From Nonomuraea aurantiaca (GTDB taxonomy: Bacteria; Actinomycetota; Actinomycetes; Streptosporangiales; Streptosporangiaceae): a stretch of DNA of 64,000 bases. The notes under the pieces are model-generated. The model was not told the DNA's origin. It ran no database searches and saw only the letters and a list, made by a program, of their open reading frames with translations. The position numbers and the translations under genes are program-made. The stretch is from positions 248,001 through 312,000 of the forward strand of contig NZ_JAIWNB010000002.1 in NCBI RefSeq assembly GCF_020215705.1. Direction: 5' to 3'. Positions 42,945 to 62,100 of this stretch are shown one piece after another; position 1 is the first letter of the stretch, and every line of letters begins with the position of its first letter.

Positions 42945-44318
42945 CTAGTGCGGCGGCGCCGGCACCTCGGTGGGGAACAGCGACGGCGGCAGGCCCTCGC
43001 TCCTGGCGCTCCACAGGTCCTTCAGGCACGTTTCCGGATCGGTCACCGCGAGCTGCACGCCGAGCGCCATCGCCCGCAGGATGTCGGTCACGGCCTCGGG
43101 CGGGATGATCGTCGGGTCCGCGAGCAGCATGACGCTGGTGAGGCCGCCCTGGACCGCCACCCGCACCCGGAACGCCTGGCCGTACTGCTGAGCCAGCGGC
43201 GTCCAGACCAGCTCGGCGGGGGTGGGGTCGGCGGGGTTCAGCGGCGCGCGGTCGATCTGCATGTAGTTGAACCAGCTGCGGAACAGGTGGTTGAACCAGC
43301 AGTCGTGCCCCGGCTCCTGCCCGCTGTGCGTGGCCGCGTCGGCGGCCAGCGCGGCGACGCGGTCGAAGTCGTAACAGGAGTAGCGGTACGTACGCGCGCT
43401 CGCCCAGTGCCAGCGCTTGACGTGCTCGGCCAGCGTGGCGCCCGGATCGACGGTGGCGCTGACCGGAATGAGCTGGTTCATGGTGCCGACAACGTGCTGG
43501 TGCTCCTCGGCGAACCGGTTGGAGGCCATCAGGCTCATCGTGACCCGGTCGGTGTCGGTGTGCCGGGCGAGGCCGGCGGCGATGAAGGCCATCAGCACCG
43601 CGGGCGGTGTCACGCCGTGGCGCTTGCCGGCCTCGGCGGCGAGCCCGCCCAGGCGGCGGGAGTGCAGAGTGGCCTCGATCCGGTTCCGCTCGGCGCGGGC
43701 GGGGAGCGTGGGCAGCTCGTCCATCAGGCCGTCGGTGAGCACTCGCCGCCAGTAGCGTTCGGAGCTCTCCTGCTGGCCGCGCCACGACTCGTCGCGCTGC
43801 TGGTGGGCCAGCTCGCGCAGGGTGGGACCCATCTGCGCGTGGGCGTCCGGGTCGACCACCAGGGCGCGGAACTGGTCCTGCAGGTGATGGATCGACCACA
43901 CGTCCACGATCAGGTGGGAGAACGACAGCGCGAGGAAGACCGGGCTCCCGTCGGTCGTGACGAGCACGCCGCGCCAGGGCAGCGTGTCGGTCATCTGGAA
44001 CGGGATCGTGGCCAGCTGCTCCTTCGTACGCTCCGGGTCGCCGCGGTCGGTGACCACGCGCTCCACGTGCTCGACCGGCGGCGTCACCGTCGGGTGGATG
44101 CGCTGGACGGGCTGCCCGTCCCGTACGTGATAGGTGGTGCGCAGGCATTCGTGCCGGTCGACGAGCCGTCGCAACGCCGTCGTGACCCGGTCCAGGGGGA
44201 GGCCGCGCAGGTCCCAGGTCGTCGGCAGGTTGGCGTCCCGCATCCAGTCCTCGGGGTAGCGCTCCACTTCTCGCCAGCTCCATAGCTGGCCGTTGCTCAG
44301 GGGGGCGTCGACGGGCAT
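42945..44318 (-). CDS. Second freestanding condensation-domain protein
   Basis: The 457-aa protein is a stand-alone condensation domain with SFSHLIVDVWS (His135, Asp139 of the HHxxxDG family), an N-terminal LRTTYHVRDGQPVQRIHP segment like that of the first copy and the late motif VGTMNQLIPVSATVDPGATLAEHVKRW. It has no carrier-like tail. It is clearly related to the protein at 37826 but diverged, so each may make a different bond. ATG 44318 (GAGGAGACCAC upstream) is right; longer readings extend into the PKS promoter. It is divergent from the modular PKS genes. Confidence 0.88.
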   Translation of the reverse strand: MPVDAPLSNGQLWSWREVERYPEDWMRDANLPTTWDLRGLPLDRVTTALRRLVDRHECLRTTYHVRDGQPVQRIHPTVTPPVEHVERVVTDRGDPERTKEQLATIPFQMTDTLPWRGVLVTTDGSPVFLALSFSHLIVDVWSIHHLQDQFRALVVDPDAHAQMGPTLRELAHQQRDESWRGQQESSERYWRRVLTDGLMDELPTLPARAERNRIEATLHSRRLGGLAAEAGKRHGVTPPAVLMAFIAAGLARHTDTDRVTMSLMASNRFAEEHQHVVGTMNQLIPVSATVDPGATLAEHVKRWHWASARTYRYSCYDFDRVAALAADAATHSGQEPGHDCWFNHLFRSWFNYMQIDRAPLNPADPTPAELVWTPLAQQYGQAFRVRVAVQGGLTSVMLLADPTIIPPEAVTDILRAMALGVQLAVTDPETCLKDLWSARSEGLPPSLFPTEVPAPPH

Positions 44319-44691
44319 GTGGTCTCCTCGTGAGCTGTTCGGCGGGCGGACCGCTGACAGTGGCCCCGCTGACGGCCCTCCACACGCGCACGTACTGCGG
44401 ATCGCACCGGGCCCCTGGAGCGCGCTCCGGTAAAAGGCGGCGCTATTTCCATTTCGGCTCGGCAGAACTCTCAGGCCAATGTCGCTACCTGTCCCACACA
44501 GGATGCGAACTGCGTACACCTATGTCAACGCGCCCGCGCTGACAGCTTCTTACGGAAACAATGTGCCAGCCCGGGGGCGTGGTCCGGAAAGGGCGATGCG
44601 ATTAGGGTCACAGCAACTATTCAAAGCGATCGACTTTATGGAAACCGGCACTGTCTTGTTGGTGATGCCCGAAGCTTGAGGTGGCGCATTG
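44319..44691. promoter_or_regulatory. Control region of the modular PKS operon
   Basis: This 373-base gap contains no credible gene and is AT-richer than its flanks towards the PKS start. GGAGCGCGCTCC at 44417-44428 is a perfect 12-bp palindrome, followed within a few bases by GGTAAAA. TGAGGTGGCGC at 44677-44687 supplies the ribosome-binding site and is identical to the leader of the ACP gene at 39692. It must hold the promoters of the PKS genes and of the leftward condensation-protein gene. Confidence 0.45.
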
Positions 44692-53476
<8,785 letters not shown>

Positions 53477-53487
<11 letters not shown>

Positions 53488-56400
53488 GGAACAGCTGCGC
53501 AATTACCTGAAGAGGGTGACCGTCGAGCTCACGGAGACTCGGCAGCGCCTCACCGGGGTGGAAGACCGTCGCCACGAGCCCATAGCGATCGTCGGGATGG
53601 GGTGCCGGTTCCCCGGCGGGGTGGCGGGGCCCGAGGATTTGTGGGACCTGGTGGCCTCCGGTGTGGACGCGATAGGTGATTTCCCGACCGACCGGGGCTG
53701 GGACGAGAACCTCTACGACCCCGACCCGGAGGCGCTCGGCAAGTCGTACACCCGGCAGGGCGGCTTCCTGCCCGACGCCGGCGATTTCGACGCGCCCTTC
53801 TTCGGGATGAGCCCGCGCGGCGCGCTGGCCACCGACCCGCAGCACCGGTTGTTCCTGCAGACCTGCTGGGAGGCGTTCGAGCGGGCGGGGATCGACCCGG
53901 CCACGCTGCGCGGCAGCCAGACCGGCGTGTACGCGGGCAACATGTACAACGACTACTCGCTGCGCTACACCGGCGGTGCCGTGCCGGAGTCGGTCGAGGG
54001 CGTCCTGATGGTCTCCAGCGCCTCCAGCGTGCTGTCCGGGCGGGTCTCGTACACGTTCGGGTTGGAGGGCCCGGCGATCTCGGTCGACACGGCCTGCTCA
54101 TCCTCGCTGGTCGCGATGCACCTGGCGGTCCAGGCGCTGCGGCGCGGCGAGTGCGCGCTGGCCCTGGCGGGCGGCGTGACCGTGATGGCCACGGCGGACC
54201 CGTTCATCGAGTTCTCCCGGCAGCGCGCGCTGTCGCCGGACGGCCGGTGCAAGTCGTTCTCCTCCTCGGCCGACGGCGCCGCCTGGTCCGAGGGCGTGGG
54301 CGTGCTGGTGCTGGAGCGGCTGTCGGACGCGCGGCGCAATGGCCGCAGGATCCTCGCGCTGATCCGCGGCTCGGCCGTCAACCAGGACGGCGCCAGCAAC
54401 GGCCTCACCGCCCCGAACGGCCCCTCCCAGGAACGCGTCGTCCAGCAGGCCCTGGCCGACGCCCGGCTCGACACGCGGGACGTCGACGCCGTCGAGGCGC
54501 ACGGCACCGGCACCCGGCTGGGCGACCCCATCGAGGCCCAGGCGCTGCTGGCCACGTACGGCCGCAACCGCGCGGTCGGCCGCCCGCTCTGGCTCGGCTC
54601 GGTCAAGTCGAACATCGGCCACACCCAGGCCGCCGCCGGCGTCGCCGGGGTGATCAAGATGGTGATGGCGATGCGGCACGGCGTGCTGCCGCCCACCCTG
54701 CACGTGGCCGAGCCGACCCCGCACGTCGACTGGTCGGCCGGCGGCGTGGAGCTGCTGACCGAGGCCAGGCAGTGGGTACGCGGCGGGCATCCGCGCCGGT
54801 TCGGCGTCTCGTCCTTCGGCATCAGCGGTACGAACGCGCACCTCGTCATCGAGGAGGCCGAGGAGAGCCCGCGTACGGACCAGGAGCCGCCCGTCGTCAA
54901 CGGCCCGCTCGCCTGGGTGATCAGCGCTCGCGGCGGCCGGTCGCTGCGCGCGCAGGCCGCCCGGCTGCACGAGCTCGTCACCTCGGCCGACGCCCCTGAA
55001 GCGGCCGATGTAGCCCGGTCGCTGGTCACCGGCAGGTCGCTGTTCGAGCACCGCGTCGTCGTGGTCGGCGACGACCGGGACGCCCTGGCCGCCCGGCTCG
55101 GCGATTTCCTGGCCGGCCACCCGGTGGCCGAGGTGGTCGAGGGTGCCGCCCGGGAGAAGCCCAAGCTCGCCTACCTGTTCACCGGCCAGGGCGGGCAGCG
55201 GATCGGCATGGGCCGCGAGCTGGCCGCCGCGTCGCCGGTCTTCGCCGAAGCGCTCGCCGAGGTGTGGGCGGAGCTCGACCAGCACCTCGACCGGCCGCTG
55301 CGCGAGATCGTGTGGGCCGAGCCCGGCACGCCCGAGGCCGACCTGCTGAACGAGACCCGCTACACCCAGCCGGCGCTGTTCGCCTTCGAGGTGGCCGCCT
55401 TCCGGCTGCTCGCGGCGCTCGGCGTGAGGCCCGACCACGTCGCCGGGCACTCGGTGGGCGAATACGCGGCCGCGTACGTCGCCGGGGTCTGGTCATCGGC
55501 CGACGCCGCCCGGCTCATCACCGCGCGCGCCCGCCTGATGCAGGAGCTGGACACGCCGGGCGCGATGGTCGCGATCGAGGCGACCGCCGAGGAGGTGGCG
55601 CCGACGCTGGCCGGACAGGAACATCTGGTGTCCGTCGCCGCCGTCAACGGGCCGGCCAGCGTCGTCGTCTCCGGCGCGGAGGAGCCGTGCCTGGCGGTCG
55701 CCGAGCACTGGCGCGAGCTCGGCCGGCGGACCAGGCGGCTGGCGGTCAGCCACGCCTTCCACTCGCCGCTGATGGAGCCCATGCTGGCGGACTTCGCCAC
55801 CGAGCTGGCGGGCGTGGAGTTCCACGAGCCGCGCATCCCGTACGCCCCCAACCTCCCCGACGGCTCCTGGGCCGAGCCCGGCTACTGGGTGGAGCAGATC
55901 CGGCGGGCCGTCATGTTCCACGCCACGATCGGCCGGCTCGAAGCAGACGGGGTGGACACGTACCTGGAGGTCGGCCCGGCCGCGGTGCTGTCCGCCATGG
56001 CGCACGAGTGCGTCACCGAGGCGGACACCCCGATCCTCGCGCTGCACGGCAAGCGGCTCGCCGAGCCTGACGCGCTGGTCGGCTGCCTGGCGCGGGCGTG
56101 CGTCGCGGGGGTGGCGGTCGGGTGGTCCGCGCTGTTCGGGGGCGGGGCGCAGGTGGACCTCCCGACGTACGCGTTCGAGGGGGAGCGGTACTGGCTCGCT
56201 CCGCCCGCGCGTGCCGCCGACGTGTCGTCGGCCGGGCTGCGCCAGGTGGGCCACCCGCTGCTGGGGGCGGCGGTCGACGTGGCCGACGACGGGGCGATGG
56301 TGCTCACCGGGCGGCTGTCGATGGCCGACGCGCCCTGGCTGGCCGATCACGTGATGCTCGGCGCGGCCGTGCTGCCCGGCGCCGCGCTCGTGGACCTGGT

Positions 56401-59074
56401 GTTGGAGGCGGGTGGACAGCTCGGGTGCGATCTGGTCGAGGAGCTGATGTTCGAGGCGCCGCTGGTGCTGCCGGAGCGGGGCGGCGTGGCGGTACAGGTG
56501 GTCGTGGGGCGGCCCGAGGGCGGCGATTCCCAGGGCGGCTCCCAAGGCGACTTCCAGGGCGGCTCCGAGGGCGGCGGCTCCCGGCGTGGTGACTCCCGGT
56601 CAGTGCGGATCTACTCGCGGCCGGCGGATGAGCCGGAGGCCGCGTGGACTCGGCACGCGTCAGGGGTGCTCGGCGCGGACACGGCCCCCGGTGCGGGCGT
56701 GCTCGCCTGGGCGACGTCCTGGCCGCCCGCGGGCGCCTCGCCGGTCGCCGTCGAGGGCGCCTACGAGCGGCTGGCCGACGCGGGCTACGACTACGGGCCC
56801 GCCTTCCAGGGCGTACGGGCGGTGTGGCGCCAGGGTGAGGAGCTGTTCGCCGAGGTCGCGCTGGCCGATGACGTGGACGTGGCCGGGTTCGGCCTGCACC
56901 CCGCGCTCTTCGACGCGATGTTCCACCCGATGCTCATCGCCGACCCGAGCGACGAGGTGCGGCTGCCGTTCGAGTTCCGCGGCGTGCGGCTGCCCGCCGC
57001 CGGGGCCAGGGCGCTCCGGCTCCGCCTGTCGCGGTCCGGCCCGGCCATCGAGGCCGCCGACGCCACGGGTCGTCCGGTCTTCTCGATGGAGTCGCTGCGG
57101 GTACGTACGGTTCCGGCGGCGGCGCTGTCCGGTACGACCGGCAGCCGCACGGACCCCGCCCCGCACGGCGTCGACTGGACCGAGGTCACCGTCGAGCCGG
57201 CCGACGACGGCGCCCGGTGGGTCTCGGCCGGGGAGCCGGTGCCGGGGCTGGACGCATACCTGGATCTCGACGGGCTCGGTGATGAGGAGCCGGTGCCGGA
57301 CGTCGTGGTCGTCTCCCTGGCGGCGGCTCCGGGAGCGCCGGTGCCCGCCGCGGTGCGCGAGCTGACCGGGCGGGTGCTCGGGCTGGTGCGGCAGTGGGTG
57401 ACCGAGGAGCGGTTCGCGGGCAGCAGGCTGGTCTTCGCGACCCACGGCGTCTTCGACCCCGCCGGCGGCGGGGCCGGGAGCGTGGTGGCCGCGGCGGCGT
57501 GGGGGCTGGTGCGGTCGGCGCAGGCCGAGCATCCGGACCGGTTCGTGCTGGCGGACGCGGAGCCGGGCTTCTCCGCCTGGAAGCTGGTGGCCGCCGCCGT
57601 CGCGGCGGGTGAGTCGCAGCTGGCCGTACGCGAGGGAAAGGTGCTCGTCCCGCGCCTGGCGCGCAGGGAGACCGGCTCCGCTGCCCAAGCCACGGGCCGG
57701 TCCCAGCGCACGGGCCTTTCCCCGGACGAGGGTCTCCCCCCTGGGACGGGTCTTTCCCGGGGGACCGTGCTGGTGACCGGGGGGACAGGCGGTCTCGGTG
57801 CGCTGGTCGCGCGGCGGTTGGTGGAGCGGCACGGAGTGCGGGACCTGTTGCTGGTGTCGCGGCGTGGTTCCGAGGCGCCGGGTGCGAGCGAGTTGGTGTC
57901 GAGCTTGGCGGGCACCGGGGCGCGGGTCGCGGTGGCCGCGTGTGATGTGTCGGATCGTGACGCTCTGGCCGTACTGCTGGCCTCGATCCCTGAGGACCGG
58001 CCGCTGACCGGCGTCGTCCACACCGCGGGCGTGCTGGACGACGCGACGGTCGAGGGGCTGTCGGAGCGGAAGCTGGAAGCGGTGTTCGCCCCGAAGGCGG
58101 ACGCGGCCTGGCACCTGCACGAGCTGACCAGGGACGTCCCGCTGACCTCGTTCGTGCTGTTCTCGTCGCTGGCGGGCGTGCTGGGCAACGCCGGGCAGGC
58201 CAACTACGCGTCGGCGAACGTGTTCCTGGACGCCCTGGCGGCGCACCGGCGCGGGCTCGGCCTGCCCGCCGTGTCCGTGGCCTGGGGGCTGTGGGACACC
58301 GGCTCGGGCATGGGCGGCACGCTCTCGGCGGCCGACACGGCCAGGCTGGCCCGCTCCGGCATCGCGCCGCTGAGCGTCGAGCAGGGCCTGGAGCTGTTCG
58401 ACGGCGCGCTCCACGCGCCCGAGCCGCTGGTCGTCGCGGCCAGGTGGGAGGCGGCCGGACTCCGCGCCAGGGCCGAGGCTGGCGACCTGCCGTCGATGCT
58501 GCGCGGCCTGGTCCGCGCGCCGCGCCGGACGGCCGGCGCCGCGCCGGGCGGTACGGGCGGCGCGGGCGCGCTGACGGAGCGGCTGGCCGGCCTGACCGAG
58601 GCCAGCGCCCGGCGGCAGGTCACCGACCTGGTGCGCGGGCACGTGGCCGCCGTCCTGGCCCACGGCAGCGCGGACGCCGTCGACGTGGACCGGGCCTTCA
58701 ACGAGCTGGGCTTCGACTCGCTGACCGCCGTCGAGCTGCGCAACCGGCTCAACGCCGACACCGGGCTGCGGCTGCCCGCCACCCTGGTGTTCGACCACCC
58801 CACGGTCACGGCGCTGGCCGAACACCTCTACAAGACCCTCGCTCCCACCGCGCCGTCGCCCGAGGACACGCTGCGCGGCGCGCTCGAACGGGTCGAGACC
58901 ATGCTCACGAGCGCCAACGGCGACGCCGAGGCCATCCGGGGCAAGCTCGTCACCATCCTGCAGAGCGCCCTGACCAGGCTCGGCGCCGGTCCTAACGACG
59001 GGGACGGCGTGGTGGAGAAGATCGACTCCGCCTCCGACGAAGAGATCTTCGCACTTATCGACAACGCCCTCTAG
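53477..59074 (+). CDS. Modular type I PKS 2: module 2 (KS-AT-DH-KR-ACP)
   Basis: The 1865-aa protein begins with a coiled-coil docking segment ([20 protein letters not shown]). KS: Cys207 in [17 protein letters not shown] near 657 and HAFH at 759, the malonyl-type motifs. DH: His958 ([11 protein letters not shown]) and [10 protein letters not shown], but with a Gly/Ser/Asp-rich insertion encoded at about 56518-56605. KR: LDD motif (B-type) and Tyr1577. ACP: Ser1748. There is no ER, so the unit should be a simple trans C=C. The C-terminal end ([15 protein letters not shown]) is a docking tail shared with PKS 1. Confidence 0.95.
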
Positions 59075-59101
59075 ATCACCGGTACCTGCGAAAGGCGACA
59101 G

Positions 59102-62100
59102 ATGTCGACCGAGGACAAGCTGCGCGACTACCTCAAGCGCGTGACCGTGGAACTGACCCAGACACGCCGCCGCCTCGCCGAGATCGAAGACCGTCGCCAC
59201 GAGCCCATCGCGATCATCGGGATGGCCTGCCGCTACCCCGGCGGCGTGACCGGACCCGAGGATCTGTGGGAGGTGGTGTCCTCGGGCGTGGACGCGATCG
59301 GCGAGTTCCCCGCCGATCGCGGCTGGGACCTCGACGCCCTGTACGACCCGGCTCCCGACGCGTTCGGCACGTCGTACACGCGGCACGGCGGCTTCTTGTA
59401 CGACGCCGGCGACTTCGACGCCCCCTTCTTCGGGATGAGCCCGCGCGGCGCGCTGGCCACCGACCCGCAGCACCGGCTGTTCCTGGAGGTGAGCTGGGAG
59501 GCGTTCGAGCGGGCCGGCCTCGACCCGGACGCGCTGCGCGGCAGCAGGACCGGCGTCTACGCGGGGACCATGTACGAGTACTACGCCGACCGCTACCTCG
59601 GGGCCATCCCCGAGTCCGTCGAGGGTACGCTGCTCACCTCCAGCACGCCGAGCGTCCTGTCGGGCCGGGTGGCGTACACCTTCGGGCTGGAGGGCCCGGC
59701 CGTCACCCTGGACACCGCGTGCTCGTCGTCGCTGGTCACCGTACACCTGGCGGTCCAGGCCCTGAGGCGCGGCGAATGCGCGCTGGCGCTGGCCGGCGGC
59801 GTGACGGTGATGGCGGCGCCGGACCCGTTCGTGGAGTTCTCGCGGCAGCAGGCTTTGTCGCCCGACGGCCGGTGCAAGGCGTTCTCGGCCGCCGCCGACG
59901 GCGCCGCCTGGGCCGAGGGCGCGGGTGTGATCCTGCTGGAACGGCTGTCCGACGCGCAGCGCGAGGGCCGCCGGATTCTCGCGGTGATCCGCGGCTCGGC
60001 CGTCAACCAGGACGGCGCCAGCAACGGCATGACCGCGCCGAGCGGTCCGGCGCAGCGGGAGGTGTACCGGCAGGCGCTGGCCGACGCCCGGCTCGAACCC
60101 CGCGACGTGGACGCCGTCGAGGCGCACGGCACCGGCACCCGGCTCGGCGACCCGATCGAGGCCGAGTCGATCATCGCCGCCTACGGGCAGGACCGGCCGG
60201 CGGACCGCCCGCTGCGGCTCGGCTCGGTGAAGTCGAACATCGGCCACACCCAGGCCGCCGCCGGGGTCGCCGGGGTGATCAAGATGGTGAAGGCGCTGGA
60301 ACATCGGACCCTGCCGGCCACGCTGCACGTGGACGAGCCGACGCCGCACGCGGACTGGTCGGCCGGGGCCGTGGAACTGTTGACGGAAGCGGTGGCCTGG
60401 CCGGTCTCGGACCGGCCGATGCGGGCCGCGGTCTCGGGGTTCGGCATCAGCGGGACCAATGCTCATGTGATCTTGGAGCAGGCGCCGGAGGTGGTGCCCG
60501 AACCTGTGGCGGTGGATGGCCCGCTGGTGTGGGCGTTGTCCGCCAAAACGGAAATGTCGCTACATGCGCAGGCGGGCCGTTTGCGAACGTACGCGGCCAC
60601 CGCGGCAGATGAGGATCTGGCCGTCGCGGGAGCCGTACTCGCTCGGCGGGCGCGGTTCGCGCACCGCGCCGTGGTGGTGGCCGCGGACCGGGATGAGCTG
60701 GTGGCGGGCTTGGCGGCGCTGGCGGCGGGTGAGTCGCATGCGGCGGTGACCAGTGGCACGGCGCCGGCGGATGTCCGACCGGTGTTCGTCTTCCCCGGCC
60801 AGGGTTCGCAGTGGACGGGCATGGCGGTGGATCTTCTGGAGTCCAGCGAGGTGTTCCGGGAGTGGATGAGCCGGTGCGATGCCGCGCTCGCGCCGTACAC
60901 CGGCTGGTCTGTGGTGGGGGCCCTGCGTGCGGGCGAGCTGGTGGGTTCGGAGGTCATTCAGCCGGCGCTGTTCGCGGTGATGGTGTCGCTGGCGGAGGTG
61001 TGGCGGTCGCTGGGCGTGGATCCGGCGGCGGTGGTGGGTCATTCGCAGGGTGAGATCGCGGCGGCCTGTGTCGCCGGGGCGCTGACGCTCGACGACGCGG
61101 CCAGGATCGTGGCGCTGCGCAGCCAGGCCGTGGTGCGCGGGCTGGCCGCCACGGGCGGGATGCTCGCCGTGGCGCTGCCCGCCGAGGAGGTCCGGCTGGA
61201 GCCGTGGGCGGATCGCCTGTGGGTGGCCGTGCACAGCGGGCCGGCGGGCACGGTCGTGGCAGGGGATGTGGACGCGCTGGACGAGTTCGCGGCGGCGTGC
61301 GGCGAGACGGTCCGGGTGCGCAGGATCGCCGTCGACTACGCCTCGCACACCCCGCACGTGGAAGTGCTGCGCGAGGAGTTGCTCGCCACGCTGGCCGGCA
61401 TCGCGCCGCAGGCGACGGACGTGGCCTTCTCCTCCTCCATGGCCGGCACCTTCGTCGAGCCGACCGGGCTGGACGCCGCCTACTGGTACGACAACCTGCG
61501 CAACCCCGTCCTCTTCCGCGAGTCCGTCGGGGCGTTCGCGTCGTTCGGGACGCCGCTGTTCGTCGAGGTCAGCCCGCATCCCGTGCTCGGCGGCGACATC
61601 GAGGACATCTGCCACGAAGCGGGCATGACCGCCGGGGTCTGCGGGTCGCTGCGGCGCGGTGCCGGTGACTGGCGCCGGTTCCTGGCCGCGCTGGCCCAGG
61701 CGTGGGTCCTCGGGGCCGATGTCGACTGGCGGGTGGCGCTGGCCGATGTTCCGTATCGGCAGGTGGACGTGCCCACCTATGCCTTCGACCGGCGTACGTA
61801 CTGGCTCAAGACCGGTGAGCGGCGCGCCCGGCAGGCGGGCGGCACGGGCATCGGCGGCTCGCGGCATCCGTTGCTGACCGCCGTCGTCCCGGTGGCGGAC
61901 GACGGGTTCCTGCTCAACGGCCGGCTGTCGCCGGCCGCGCTGCCGTGGCTCGCCGACCACTCGGTCTCCGGGAGCGTGCTGCTGCCCGGCGCCGCGTTCG
62001 TCGAGCTGGCGCTGGAGGCGGTCGCGGTCGCGGACTGCGACCTGCTGGAGGAGCTCACGCTGGAGGCGCCGCTGGTCCTGCCCGCCACGGGTGAGGTCGG

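Noticed and set aside
44330..44542. Small 70-codon frame upstream of the modular PKS
   Set aside because: No ribosome-binding site or recognisable protein features; better explained as part of the promoter region.
56660..60466. A 1268-codon minus-strand frame spanning the end of PKS 2 and the start of PKS 3
   Set aside because: It crosses two genuine plus-strand genes and their gap, has shadow-like composition and no motif.
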